Notes under the pieces: model-generated
The model's database searches: none
What the model saw: only the letters and a program-made list of their open reading frames with translations
Told to the model about the DNA's origin: nothing
Translations under genes and position numbers: made by a program
Shown here: in pieces, positions 42,813 to 51,496 of the stretch
Position numbering within the stretch: position 1 is the stretch's first letter
Layout: each line of letters opens with the position of its first letter
Assembly (NCBI RefSeq): GCF_900167975.1
Contig: NZ_FUZU01000003.1
Location: 496,001-560,000, forward strand
Reading direction: 5' to 3'
DNA from: Ohtaekwangia koreensis
GTDB lineage: Bacteria > Bacteroidota > Bacteroidia > Cytophagales > Cyclobacteriaceae
Length of the DNA: 64,000 nt

Positions 42813-43610
42813 TTATCGGGATAAAGTTACAATTAGCACGATGAACGAAATGGTTGTCGTTATTATACCCAGGTTATTGGTAAAATATCTTCTGAAGGGA
42901 CGTTGTCTTAACGGAGGAACTATAATCACATCGTTTTGTTGGACAAAGTAGTAGGGAGATTCTATATAGTCTTCTTTTAGGAGATCAACGTAGAAAACTT
43001 TCGTACTGTCACCACTTTGTCGAAGTACCTTAACATGACTTCGATCGGCTAATTCAGACAAGCCACCAGCAAGACCTATCGCTTCCATCATAGTGAGTCT
43101 TGTATTAGTAGCTTGAACGGTCCGTTCGCCATTTACTTCTCCTAAAACAGTATATCTGAAATTGAGCATTCTTACTCTTACCACAACATCAGGCATAAAC
43201 TGCGAAGCTCGCTTTTGAATAGAGTCCTTTGCCTGAAAAAGTGTCAGTCCTGACACTTTTATTTTTCCTAGTACGGCATAATCAATTTCTCCGTGGGTAT
43301 CTACTAAAATACCGCTCAACATAGCACCAGAGCTACCACCACTGCTACTTCCAGAATTGACATTTAATCTTGAAAGAAAATCAAAATCATCGTTCTCCTT
43401 ACTAAGAGTCTCAAAATTGATGCTTAATATATCGAGTGGTTGGATACGGTATTCTCTTATCTTTAAGACATGGGAGCGTAATATCGTATCCTTCGGAATT
43501 TCATCTCGGTGTTTGAGATCATCCTTTTGCAAATAAACAATTTTTCGATTAGGAACGCAGGCGCCAAGAAGCAAGAATAGCACGCCTAAAATCAGACAAA
43601 TTCGGGTCAT
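42813..43610 (-). CDS. Polysaccharide export outer-membrane lipoprotein (Wza-like)
   Basis: A 265-residue export protein and the first gene of the locus. Its lipoprotein signal peptide ends LLLGAC (Cys18 would be lipidated). The polysaccharide export domain has YRIQPLDILSINF, GILVDTHGEIDYAVLGKIKVSGLT and DVVVRVRMLNFRYTVLGEV. A SLBB-type segment follows (TRLTMMEAIGLAGGL). A C-terminal hydrophobic helix (about 247-263) spans the outer membrane in Wza proteins. The ATG at 43610 is downstream of a well-formed Bacteroidota-type promoter candidate. Confidence 0.94.
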   Translation of the reverse strand: MTRICLILGVLFLLLGACVPNRKIVYLQKDDLKHRDEIPKDTILRSHVLKIREYRIQPLDILSINFETLSKENDDFDFLSRLNVNSGSSSGGSSGAMLSGILVDTHGEIDYAVLGKIKVSGLTLFQAKDSIQKRASQFMPDVVVRVRMLNFRYTVLGEVNGERTVQATNTRLTMMEAIGLAGGLSELADRSHVKVLRQSGDSTKVFYVDLLKEDYIESPYYFVQQNDVIIVPPLRQRPFRRYFTNNLGIITTTISFIVLIVTLSR

Positions 43611-43913
43611 TTCTTTGTTTTTTCCTTCCTTAAGGGGGGTAAATATACAGTTATTAAACCCAATTTCAATTTCAATTCACCCACCGCAACAACAATCTAT
43701 CCTACCTTCAACACTCTTTATCTATTTGGTGGAACGGAAATATAGTTTGCATTCAAACCTTTATTGAACACGGGTAAAGTTAACAAATCTGACTATAATT
43801 TTGGAGTAGAATAGCACTAATACTCCAAACTAAGGGATAAAAAAATTATAAAAGCAAACATTCAATCCTCGAGCATAATCAACACTGAATTGAGGATGTC
43901 TCTCCTGAAATCT
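43611..43913. other. Intergenic region between wza-like and DUF1573 genes, with a 9-bp inverted repeat
   Basis: 303 bases without a gene. Besides the promoter candidate at 43640-43669 it holds an inverted repeat TTTGGAGTA / TACTCCAAA at 43800-43808 and 43821-43829 with a 12-base loop. There is no T-tract after it on either strand, so it looks more like an operator or a processed stem than a terminator. Nothing else was recognised. Confidence 0.5.
43640..43669 (-). promoter_or_regulatory. Candidate promoter of the glycan locus
   Basis: On the minus strand, TTG (43667-43669) is followed after 19 bases by TATATTTA (43640-43647), one mismatch from TAnnTTTG. The Wza start is about 30 bases downstream. 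A run of six C (minus strand) at 43634-43639 lies directly after the -7 box. Two further TTG triplets six bases on either side form an ATTGAA repeat. Confidence 0.45.
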
Positions 43914-44996
43914 TCAATCTACATAAGCGGAAAATGTCACACGTTGAACTGGGTTTCTTGGATCGTTTGAATAGATTGTTACAGCTTTTTGTTGCGTGCC
44001 CTTACGATCTTGTGGCTTAAAATTTACTTTGATGGTACTGCTTTCACCTGGCTTAAGCGTGGGCTTGGTGGCGGATGCTGTTACACATGTACAGTTGCCT
44101 TGCAATGAACGGATATTAAGTTCCTTCTTTCCATTGTTGGTTACTGTGATTTCGCGCGTAGCCCCAGCGGATGAGACAGTACCGAAATCAAGTGACGTCA
44201 TTCCTAAGCGAAGTTGTGGTGCCTTTGAAAGTTCTTCCGGTTTTAAAGGCTCAAAGTAATCCTCGAGTGTAGCATAAACCGAAAATGACTTCACCGGATT
44301 CGACTCGTCATCGGTTTGAATTTCAACGTTGTCTGATTGGAAGCCATATGCATTCTTGAGCTTCCCGTTATAACTGATTTTGATATTACCCTTTGCACCG
44401 GGCGCTAATACTTTAGGTGTAACATCAACTTTTATATAGGCTGGACCTACAAACTTTCCACTAAACGTAATGGCTTTGTTACCTCCGTTCAGTACTTGAA
44501 AGTCGCGTGTAGTAAATTCGTCTTTGCGATATACTTTACCAAGATTAAACGAGCCTGCTTTAAGTTTCCAATTGCCATTCGCTATATGAAAGTCAGATGG
44601 TGTTGCAGAACCCCCTGTGTTAACCTGACCTTTTATTTGCAGAACGATAGGCGTTGCTTCAAGGTCTGTTGTTACAGTTAATGATTTTGTAAAGAAACCC
44701 GGGCGGCCTTTCGGATTGAAGCTCGCCTGTATATATCCGGTCTTACCTGGTGCTACAGGTTCTTTTGACCATCCAGGAGTTGTACATCCACACGATGCCT
44801 GAACTGTTAATACTTTTACAGGACGCGTACTTCCATTTGTAAAAACAAACTCATGCGTTACAGGTCCCCCCTCCTCTGCTACAGCACCGAAATCAAAAGT
44901 CTCTTCTTTGAACTGAAGTGGTTTTGATTGTTGTGCCCATGCCTGAGTTCCTGCTATCACCAGTATTAAAATGAATAACCGTATCATTTTCATCAT
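43914..44996 (-). CDS. DUF1573 domain-containing secreted protein
   Basis: About 360 residues, started at ATG 44996 (MMKMIRLFILILVIAG); the frame extends 7 codons further. A signal peptide ends at AQAWAQ-like residues (TQAWAQQ). At least two DUF1573 immunoglobulin-like repeats are seen. The first has FDFGAVAEEGGPVTHEFVFTN and ASCGCTTPGW, the last LDFGTVSSAGATREITVTN and GNCTCVTA. The Cys-x-Cys motif after each repeat is the family hallmark. DUF1573 proteins are abundant in Bacteroidota and their role is unknown; an extracytoplasmic location is likely. It is divergent from trpS. Confidence 0.88.
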   Translation of the reverse strand: MMKMIRLFILILVIAGTQAWAQQSKPLQFKEETFDFGAVAEEGGPVTHEFVFTNGSTRPVKVLTVQASCGCTTPGWSKEPVAPGKTGYIQASFNPKGRPGFFTKSLTVTTDLEATPIVLQIKGQVNTGGSATPSDFHIANGNWKLKAGSFNLGKVYRKDEFTTRDFQVLNGGNKAITFSGKFVGPAYIKVDVTPKVLAPGAKGNIKISYNGKLKNAYGFQSDNVEIQTDDESNPVKSFSVYATLEDYFEPLKPEELSKAPQLRLGMTSLDFGTVSSAGATREITVTNNGKKELNIRSLQGNCTCVTASATKPTLKPGESSTIKVNFKPQDRKGTQQKAVTIYSNDPRNPVQRVTFSAYVD

Positions 44997-45068
44997 TATC
45001 AATTTGTAGAAGATCACAAATTTAAAACTAATTCAGTTCTGCATTATTTTATTTTATTTGCAAAGATT

Positions 45069-46040
45069 ATGGCAAGAATTTTAACAGGCATACAAAGCAG
45101 CGGCCGCCCTCACCTGGGCAATCTATTGGGAGCCATCATTCCGGCAATAGAGCTTTCAAAGAAAACAGGCAATGAATCATTTTTCTTTATCGCAGACCTT
45201 CATTCCCTCACCACTATAAAAGACGCCGAAACACGTACCAGCAACGTGCGGGCTGTAGCGGCAGCATGGCTGGCATTTGGTTTCGATATCGACAAAAATT
45301 ATCTCTACCGGCAATCCAGAATTCCGGAAGTGTGTGAACTCACATGGTATCTTAACTGCTTCACGCCTTTTCCGATGCTGGCGAATGCTCATTCCTTTAA
45401 AGATAAATCTGAGAGACTTTCAGATGTTAATGCCGGACTTTTCACCTACCCTGTTCTCATGACTGCTGACATTATTTTATATGATGCACAGTTTGTACCG
45501 GTAGGCAAAGACCAACGTCAGCATGTGGAGATGGCGCGTGACATTGCTACTACTTTCAATACGCAGTACGGAGAAACTTTTGTTATACCGGAAGCGAAAA
45601 TTGAAGAGCAGGTAATGACTATTCCGGGTACGAACGGGCAAAAGATGAGTAAGTCGTATGGAAACATTGTTGATATATTTCTATCCGAAAAAGAATTGTT
45701 GAAGCAGATAAAAACAATAGTAAGTGACAGTACTCCGTTGGAAGCTCCCAAGAATCCGGATACTGATAATACGTATGCTATATATAGTTTGTTAGCAAGC
45801 GAAGAACAAAAGCAGTCACTACGAGAAAAATACCTGGCTGGTAATTTTGGTTACGGTCATGCGAAGCAGGAGCTGTACGAACTGATACTTCAGAAATACA
45901 GTAAAGAGCGCGAAGCATTTAATTTCTATATGAGCAATCCGGTGGAGCTCGATCGGAAACTCGAACAGGGTGAAGCAAAAGCCCGTGTCATCGCGCATGA
46001 AGTCCTCCACCGCGTAAGGAAGAAGTTAGGCTTTGAATAA
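45069..46040 (+). CDS. trpS: Tryptophan-tRNA ligase
   Basis: A class I aminoacyl-tRNA synthetase of 323 residues charging tRNA-Trp. It starts MARILTGIQSSGRPHLGNLLGA, where RPHLGNLLG is the HIGH-motif variant of TrpRS. KMSKS is at 192-196 in TNGQKMSKSYGN, and YPVLMTADIILYDAQFVPVGKDQRQH is the Trp-binding region. The length is normal for bacterial TrpS. It stands alone, between a divergent DUF1573 gene and a hairpin terminator. Confidence 0.97.
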   Translation: MARILTGIQSSGRPHLGNLLGAIIPAIELSKKTGNESFFFIADLHSLTTIKDAETRTSNVRAVAAAWLAFGFDIDKNYLYRQSRIPEVCELTWYLNCFTPFPMLANAHSFKDKSERLSDVNAGLFTYPVLMTADIILYDAQFVPVGKDQRQHVEMARDIATTFNTQYGETFVIPEAKIEEQVMTIPGTNGQKMSKSYGNIVDIFLSEKELLKQIKTIVSDSTPLEAPKNPDTDNTYAIYSLLASEEQKQSLREKYLAGNFGYGHAKQELYELILQKYSKEREAFNFYMSNPVELDRKLEQGEAKARVIAHEVLHRVRKKLGFE

Positions 46041-46045
46041 CGAAT

Positions 46046-46081
46046 TAATATATTGTGTAGCCTGTGCTACACAACATATTA
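46046..46081. terminator. Stem-loop between convergent genes
   Basis: A 15-bp stem with one mismatch (TAATATATTGTGTAG, 46046-46060, against CTACACAACATATTA, 46067-46081) and a six-base loop. It lies between trpS and the convergent gene at 46096. The AT-rich outer stem could release transcripts in both directions. Confidence 0.6.
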
Positions 46082-46095
46082 TATATAGTATAGCT

Positions 46096-46452
46096 CTATT
46101 TTGCTGTCCAGACAACTTCTTTCTTGTCTTTACCGATAGCCAGTGTGATTCGCACAGGGTTTGTCTCCAGGAATAACACGGTATCCTTCCCTTCGTATTT
46201 CTCAGTTTCTACTGGAATGCCTTTTAAATAAGCAATCGGCATCAACACATCATTATCGGGGCACAATTCTTCATGTATATCCTGTAAAGCATCCTCAAGG
46301 TATTCGCCATGTTTCAGTTGGAAGTCATCCTCCAGATCATGAAGCTGTTCTTCCAGATCGTCATACTTGGGGTTGTTGTAATTAATTTTGTCCAGCTCTG
46401 AGCGTTTTTTAACAATTTCCTGAAGAGCCTTGTCAAGTGCCTGAATATCCAT
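46096..46452 (-). CDS. Conserved small acidic protein, function unknown
   Basis: 118 residues with no signal peptide or membrane segment. The first 60 residues are a charged, probably coiled helix region (MDIQALDKALQEIVKKRSEL ... YDDLEEQLHDLEDDF). The second half is predicted beta-rich (VLMPIAYLKGIPVETEKYEG, PVRITLAIGKDKKEVVW). I do not recognise a named family, but the codon use and clean boundaries indicate a real gene. It is convergent with trpS and divergent from hppD. Confidence 0.7.
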   Translation of the reverse strand: MDIQALDKALQEIVKKRSELDKINYNNPKYDDLEEQLHDLEDDFQLKHGEYLEDALQDIHEELCPDNDVLMPIAYLKGIPVETEKYEGKDTVLFLETNPVRITLAIGKDKKEVVWTAK

Positions 46453-46710
46453 GTTTCGTATTTTCCCCCAAAGATTAAAGAAATCATTGAATTTGAAAAC
46501 AGGTTTTGCAAAAGAGGGAATAGAGTCGTCTGGAATTTATCGTTATAAAATTTCGTAAGATGGTCCAATTCAGTAAGGTCTGCCAATAAAAATCGCTCGA
46601 TTTTCATTTTACGGAATGTCCTTCGCATCACTTCCATCCTCTTGTCTGTTGACGTAAATTCACCAATTCAAACATGTGCATCAACCGTTAACATTTAAAA
46701 TTTCAGGTTT

Positions 46711-47805
46711 ATGAATCAGGATTTCCTGCCGATCAACGGCACCGACCACATTGAATTTTATGTTGGCAACGCCAAGCAATCTGCCCTATATTATCAGCAT
46801 TGTCTGGGCTTTGAGTTGGTAGCCTATGCGGGACCAGAAACCGGAGTGCGCGATCGTGCCTCGTATGTACTTCAACAAAACAAGATCAGGTTTGTATTAA
46901 CTACAGCATTACAAAAAGATTCTCCTATAGCAGAACATGTTTGCAGGCATGGCGATGGTGTGAAGGTGCTGGCGCTATGGGTTGACGATGCACGGAAATC
47001 TTTCTTTGAAACAACATCGCGTGGAGCGGTCGCAGCGCAAGAACCGACTCTTATTAAAGATGAGTGTGGCGAGGCCGTTGTGGCATCTATCAAAACCTAT
47101 GGAGATACAATTCACACTTTCGTTGAGAGAAAGAATTATAGCGGACCATTTCTTCCGGGCTATAAAGCACGCAAAAGTATACTACCTCCATCTCCTATAG
47201 GTTTAAAATACGTAGACCACTGCGTGGGAAATGTAGAGTTGGGAAAGATGAACGAATGGGTAGGTTTCTACGAGAAAGTGATGGGCTTCAGCCTCCTCGT
47301 TACGTTTGATGACAGTGATATCTCTACAGAATATAGTGCTTTAATGTCCAAAGTAGTTTCCAATGGAAATGGCTATATCAAGTTCCCGATCAATGAACCC
47401 GCGGAGGGCAAGAAGAAATCACAAATAGAAGAGTACCTTGATTTCTATTACGGTCCTGGTGTACAACATATAGCGATCGCTACCGATGACATCGTGCATA
47501 CTGTAAGCGAACTTCGAAAACGGGGTGTTGAATTTTTATACGTGCCCGAGACCTATTATGAAGACGTCCTCGATCGTGTTGGAACAATCAACGAAGATCT
47601 CAAAGAACTAAAGAAGCAGAATATACTCATTGACCGTGATGAAGAAGGGTATCTGCTCCAGATTTTTACTAAGCCTGTCCAAGACCGTCCTACACTTTTC
47701 TTCGAGATCATTGAACGCAACGGAGCTAAATCTTTCGGCAAAGGAAACTTCAAAGCGCTGTTCGAATCAATTGAACGCGAGCAGGCATTGAGAGGAAATC
47801 TTTAG
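46711..47805 (+). CDS. hppD: 4-hydroxyphenylpyruvate dioxygenase
   Basis: Fe(II)-dependent enzyme converting 4-hydroxyphenylpyruvate to homogentisate in tyrosine degradation. It has 364 residues made of two vicinal-oxygen-chelate repeats. The iron ligands are visible in the C-terminal repeat: His170 (KYVDHCVGN), His253 (GVQHIAIATDD) and Glu332 (LFFEIIERNG). The N-terminus NGTDHIEFYVGNAKQSALYY and the C-terminal SFGKGNFKALFESIEREQ are family-specific. No other tyrosine-catabolic gene adjoins it. The 258 bases upstream hold no gene that I can support. Confidence 0.96.
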   Translation: MNQDFLPINGTDHIEFYVGNAKQSALYYQHCLGFELVAYAGPETGVRDRASYVLQQNKIRFVLTTALQKDSPIAEHVCRHGDGVKVLALWVDDARKSFFETTSRGAVAAQEPTLIKDECGEAVVASIKTYGDTIHTFVERKNYSGPFLPGYKARKSILPPSPIGLKYVDHCVGNVELGKMNEWVGFYEKVMGFSLLVTFDDSDISTEYSALMSKVVSNGNGYIKFPINEPAEGKKKSQIEEYLDFYYGPGVQHIAIATDDIVHTVSELRKRGVEFLYVPETYYEDVLDRVGTINEDLKELKKQNILIDRDEEGYLLQIFTKPVQDRPTLFFEIIERNGAKSFGKGNFKALFESIEREQALRGNL

Positions 47806-47840
47806 CTTGTTGTCCTCGGAAGTATAAACCGTATCAAACA

Positions 47841-47891
47841 AAAAAGCATAAGGTTGAAAGAATGCACTACTCTTTCAACCTTATGCTTTTT
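47841..47891. terminator. Bidirectional intrinsic terminator
   Basis: A strong 20-21 bp hairpin. The left arm AAAAAGCATAAGGTTGAAAGA (47841-47861) pairs with the right arm TCTTTCAACCTTATGCTTTTT (47871-47891) around a nine-base loop, with A- and T-tracts on the outside. It separates the convergent hppD and mreB-like genes. Confidence 0.92.
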
Positions 47892-47916
47892 GTTTAAGCT
47901 TTCTAATCGAAACTAA

Positions 47917-48948
47917 TTATTCCATTAAGACGCTTTTATACTTCTTCGGATCCTGAAGCGCTTTGGCTGCGCCTTTGCTTACGGATTGAAGTGCTTCGTC
48001 ATCTATATGTACCGGAAGTTTTATACGTTCTTCAAAGCGTTCGCGTAATCCACGCAAGTATGCGCTTCCTCCAGTGATGTGAATTCCATTCTGGTAAATA
48101 TCGGCTGCCAGCTCAGGAGGACAAGTCTCCAATGTCTGAATCACGGCATGTTCAATGGCACCAATTGACTTATCCAGTATATGTGCTACCTCGGTATGAT
48201 CGATTTTGCGTGTTACAGGTATACCTTCCATCAGGTCCTTCCCGCGTACCATCATCGGCTCAGGTTTCTCCGCAAGGGTATTTATAACTGCACCAACTTT
48301 TATTTTTACCTGTTCCGCTGTCTTCAGACCAATGGCCATGTTATAATTTCTGCGGAAGTGATCCTGTATCTCCTGATCAAATGTATCACCGGCAACCTTC
48401 ACGGACTGAAAAGCTGCAACACCAGATAGAGAGATGATCACAATTTCGGTGATACCTCCTCCTATATCTATAACCATTTTTCCATTCGGCTCGCGAATGT
48501 CGAGGCCCATACCCATGGCAGCAGCCAGTGGTTCAAACATTAAATAGGTGTGCTTAGCATTGAACTGTCCTAAAGCATCGCGCAATGCTCTGCGCTCAAC
48601 TTCTGTCGTTGAAAATGGAATACCCGAAATGATACATTCATATCCGCTCAGAAAAGATCTGTCGGCATTTGCCTGACGAACCATCTCGTGAATCATCCGG
48701 CTTGCAGAATCATAGTCTGCTATAACTCCACCTTTCAAAGGCTTTACCGGTTTGAGTTCATCGTGGTTTTTTTCAAACATATTGTAGGCCTTCTCTCCTA
48801 CTGCTTTCACAGTGTTGCCCTCTACATTAAATACGATGTATGATGGTTGCGACACCAACAGATTATTTTTATCGCGTACCAGTGTATTGTTGTTGCCAAG
48901 GTCGATCGCCAGGCTTCGGTTTCTAAAAAAATTCAGGTTCATCATCAC
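47917..48948 (-). CDS. MreB-like actin-family protein (divergent)
   Basis: A 343-residue protein of the MreB/Mbl rod-shape family, a bacterial actin that guides cell-wall synthesis at the inner membrane. IDLGNNNTLV (phosphate-1 loop), VIDIGGGITEIVIISL (phosphate-2), VAGDTFDQEIQDHFR and GIHITGGSAYLRGL (adenosine motif) are in order. Canonical MreB has D-L-G-T-A-N-T in the first loop; here two residues differ (G-N-N-N-T). No mreC/mreD follows. It may therefore be a second, specialised paralogue. Its start is divergent from the oxidoreductase gene. Confidence 0.85.
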   Translation of the reverse strand: MMMNLNFFRNRSLAIDLGNNNTLVRDKNNLLVSQPSYIVFNVEGNTVKAVGEKAYNMFEKNHDELKPVKPLKGGVIADYDSASRMIHEMVRQANADRSFLSGYECIISGIPFSTTEVERRALRDALGQFNAKHTYLMFEPLAAAMGMGLDIREPNGKMVIDIGGGITEIVIISLSGVAAFQSVKVAGDTFDQEIQDHFRRNYNMAIGLKTAEQVKIKVGAVINTLAEKPEPMMVRGKDLMEGIPVTRKIDHTEVAHILDKSIGAIEHAVIQTLETCPPELAADIYQNGIHITGGSAYLRGLRERFEERIKLPVHIDDEALQSVSKGAAKALQDPKKYKSVLME

Positions 48949-49053
48949 AAAAAAATTTCCGCTCGTAATCTATATTCTCCAAAAATCTATCTCAGCTTTT
49001 CCAAGCACTCAAATATCGTAACTTCCATAAGTCTAACCAATCAGAAGTACCTT

Positions 49054-50457
49054 ATGTATAATGAATCAAGAAAATCCAGGAGAAGCTTTCTGAAGAAGGC
49101 CTTTGGTACAGCAATCATCACGAGCACTGCGCCTTCTCTTCTCTCTGCCTCCTCTTCAAAAATTGTAGCACTGGAGCAACAAGGTATTCTTGAAAAAAAG
49201 TATACGGCCAACGATCAGGTAAATATTGCTATAATCGGCATGGGCATCATGGGTTTCAGCAATGCAGAAACCAGTGTAAAGATACCGGGAGTAAAACTGG
49301 TAGGTGTATGCGATCTATATACCGGCAGACTCGATCACGCGAAGGAGGTGTATGGTAATGGCATCTTTACGACAAAAAATTATAAAGAGATATTGGACCG
49401 AAAAGATATCGATGCAGTGATCATCGCTACATCAGATCACTGGCATGACCGGATGTCGATCGAAGCCATGAACAAGGGCAAACATGTATACTGTGAGAAG
49501 CCGATGGTACACAAACTGGAAGAGGGCGCTGAAGTAATCGCCACACAAAAGAAGACAGGCAAAGTACTGCAGGTTGGAAGCCAGCGGGTGAGTTCGATTG
49601 TAACGCAAAAGGCGCAGGAGCTTTTCGAGTCGAAGATCATTGGTGATCTGGTGATGGTCGAGACCTATATGGACCGCCACAGCGCCAACGGTGCGTGGCA
49701 ATATTCAATACCTACCGATGCAAAGGGGGGCACTGTGGATTGGGACAGTTTTATAGGCGATGCTCCAAAAGTTGCGTATGATCCTGTACGTTTTTTCAGA
49801 TGGAGGAATTACCAGGATTATGGTACGGGGGTTGCCGGTGATTTGTTTGTACATCTATTCTCTGCGCTTCATGCCGTGACGAGTTCGAAAGGACCGAACC
49901 GGATTTATGCTTCCGGTGGATTGAGACATTGGAAAGATGGCCGCGATGTCCCCGATGTGATCACAGGTATATATGACTATCCGGAAACCAAGCAGCATCC
50001 GGCCTTTAATCTACAGATGCGCGTAAATTTTGTGGACGGAAGTGAAAGCGGTGAGCGGCTTCGTTTTATCGGCACCGATGGTGTGATCACGCTGGGATGG
50101 AACTCTGTAAAAGTAGAACGTCATAAGATCTCAAATATACCTACTTATGGCGGTTGGGACTCCTTCAATACGTTTACAGAAGCGCAACAAAAGGAGTATA
50201 AGAAATGGTACGATGCTACCTATACTCCTATTAAACCGTCCATCATTGAATCAGACCTTGAGTTTAAAGCTCCACAGGGATATAGTGCTAACCTCGATCA
50301 TCATTTGAATTTCTATGCGGGCATCCGTGAAGGTAAAGCTATAAAAGAAGATGCGCTCTTCGGCATGCGTGCAGCCGGCCCTGCCCTCGCCAGTAACAAA
50401 AGTTACTTCGAGAAAAAAATAATTACCTGGGATCCGGAAAACGCGAAACTCGCGTAG
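49054..50457 (+). CDS. Gfo/Idh/MocA family oxidoreductase with Tat signal
   Basis: A 467-residue NAD(P)-dependent sugar or inositol oxidoreductase-like protein. I start it at ATG 49054 because a twin-arginine signal begins there (SRRSFLKKAFGTA, Arg9-Arg10), followed by a hydrophobic stretch and Ala-rich cleavage region. The Rossmann domain opens VNIAIIGMGIMGFSNAE, with IIATSDHWHDRMSIEAMNKGKHVYCEKPM, the EKP motif of the family. The C-terminal half contains the catalytic-domain sheet. Tat export means it folds with its cofactor before reaching the periplasm. The substrate is unknown. The open frame extends 69 codons upstream over the mreB-like start; I reject that extension. Confidence 0.92.
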   Translation: MYNESRKSRRSFLKKAFGTAIITSTAPSLLSASSSKIVALEQQGILEKKYTANDQVNIAIIGMGIMGFSNAETSVKIPGVKLVGVCDLYTGRLDHAKEVYGNGIFTTKNYKEILDRKDIDAVIIATSDHWHDRMSIEAMNKGKHVYCEKPMVHKLEEGAEVIATQKKTGKVLQVGSQRVSSIVTQKAQELFESKIIGDLVMVETYMDRHSANGAWQYSIPTDAKGGTVDWDSFIGDAPKVAYDPVRFFRWRNYQDYGTGVAGDLFVHLFSALHAVTSSKGPNRIYASGGLRHWKDGRDVPDVITGIYDYPETKQHPAFNLQMRVNFVDGSESGERLRFIGTDGVITLGWNSVKVERHKISNIPTYGGWDSFNTFTEAQQKEYKKWYDATYTPIKPSIIESDLEFKAPQGYSANLDHHLNFYAGIREGKAIKEDALFGMRAAGPALASNKSYFEKKIITWDPENAKLA

Positions 50458-50546
50458 CGTTTCTTCAGTATAGCTATGCCATGTACTATAGCTATACCGG
50501 AGGGTATAACAGCCAAAACGACATATACTCCTATAGATGGGGTAAA

Positions 50547-50584
50547 AATCAAAAAGCCCTGCGCATAGCAAGGCTTTTTTGATT
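50547..50584. terminator. Bidirectional intrinsic terminator
   Basis: AATCAAAAAGCCCTGC (50547-50562) pairs with GCAAGGCTTTTTTGATT (50568-50584), a stem of about 15 bp with a C-A mismatch and a short loop, with A and T runs inside the arms. It separates the oxidoreductase gene from the convergent small gene at 50596. Confidence 0.88.
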
Positions 50585-50595
50585 AGAATCAGAAA

Positions 50596-50787
50596 CTACT
50601 TAGTCTTCTTTTTAACACGGAGTGAAATTTCGTTGTCAAAAGCCAGCTTCCGTAAGGAACCAAGTGTTCTACCAACTTGCTTTGCAATTTTTGTAGAATT
50701 GTTTCCTTCTTTTACCAGTCTCTTAATGTCAGCAATTTCTTTCTTGGTAATTACCTTACCGTGATTCGATGGGTTTTTCTTTGCCAT
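50596..50787 (-). CDS. Small basic helix-turn-helix-like protein
   Basis: 63 residues, rich in Lys (16) and Arg. The middle part (ITKKEIADIKRLVKEGNNSTKIAKQVGRTLGSLRKLAFDN, in pieces) reads as a helix-turn-helix of the homeodomain-like/Myb-like kind. It has an initiating helix, the turn GNNSTKIA and a recognition helix GRTLGSLRKLA. A DNA-binding role is inferred. The basic tail VKKKTK supports nucleic-acid contact. It stands alone between a terminator and a 203-base intergenic region that shows nothing further by eye. Confidence 0.75.
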   Translation of the reverse strand: MAKKNPSNHGKVITKKEIADIKRLVKEGNNSTKIAKQVGRTLGSLRKLAFDNEISLRVKKKTK

Positions 50788-50990
50788 AGCTTTAAAAATT
50801 TAAATTTCACAAATATAGTGTATTTATAGTTAATATTTATACCTGATATGTACTCTTGCTAAAAACACAGGCTGGTACGGTTTTTTAGAAGTCACAACGT
50901 TAATGCGACTTCACACCGTTTTAGCTATATATGTATGGTTAAAATAACTGAGGTTATAAGAATATAGGAACCGTAAATTATTTTATATAT

Positions 50991-51323
50991 ATGAGTATAG
51001 ATACCTTAACTGCCCGGGGTCAGTCAATGAATATCATCGATCAAATACGTGATCGGCGAAACGACCTTATTAAGGATTTTTTGGATGAACGTACGCTCAT
51101 CAATTATGTATCGGAACAGTATAAAATTACGGATCTGTCTCCCATGAAGATTCAATTCATAAAAAATGAACTGAAGGATTTACTCGCTTCTCCTGTAGAC
51201 GCCGAGTTTTTTAAACCGCTGATAGACGAATCTAAAAAAACAGACAACTTTATCCTCGAAGACTATCACGACAAATTCTTCTACCAGGAAATCATGTTCA
51301 TCATAAAAAACTACATATACTAA
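50991..51323 (+). CDS. Small protein of unknown function
   Basis: 110 residues as listed; Met13 at 51027 (MNIIDQIRDRRNDLIKD) is an alternative start. Predicted all-helical and charged, with DEFFKPL-type and EDYHDKFFYQEIMFIIKNYIY segments at the C-terminus. No signal peptide, membrane helix or known motif was recognised. It is flanked by AT-rich intergenic sequence on both sides. Confidence 0.6.
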   Translation: MSIDTLTARGQSMNIIDQIRDRRNDLIKDFLDERTLINYVSEQYKITDLSPMKIQFIKNELKDLLASPVDAEFFKPLIDESKKTDNFILEDYHDKFFYQEIMFIIKNYIY

Positions 51324-51496
51324 ACCACTGCTATACGCAAGGTATGCGTCTCACCACTGTTTCCGCAAAACAACGGAGTGCCTATGAGCATTTTAATTTT
51401 AAATGGAGTATATAGCGTCCTGGCGCGACTTTAAGCTTGGGGTATTGACTTTACCTTCATTCCCCTTACCTTGCTGCCTGCAATGTATACTTCACT

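Larger units (their letters stand above)
2672..43610 (-). other. Surface glycan biosynthesis, modification and export locus
   Basis: A block of about 34 same-strand genes, most overlapping by 1-40 bases or separated by a few bases. The larger breaks are at 40337-40380, 32856-32898, 23842-24046, 19235-19306, 18123-18250, 13715-13767 and 9612-9776. It contains export proteins (Wza, Wzc), a lipid-linked initiating transferase, an ABC flippase candidate, a Wzy-like protein, seven or more glycosyltransferases, O-acyltransferases and two CMP-ulosonate-type pathways. An exosortase and a T9SS substrate are embedded near its end. The 205-base gap at 23842-24046 showed no clear promoter or terminator by eye. 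Confidence 0.85.

Noticed and set aside
46314-46637. 107-codon minus-strand frame upstream of and overlapping the small acidic gene
   Set aside because: Its C-terminal half is an out-of-frame reading of the 46096-46452 gene and the remainder has no conserved features; possibly a remnant but not supportable.
48847-49053. 69-codon N-terminal extension of the oxidoreductase frame
   Set aside because: It overlaps the divergent mreB-like start and places the twin-arginine signal internally; ATG 49054 directly precedes that signal.
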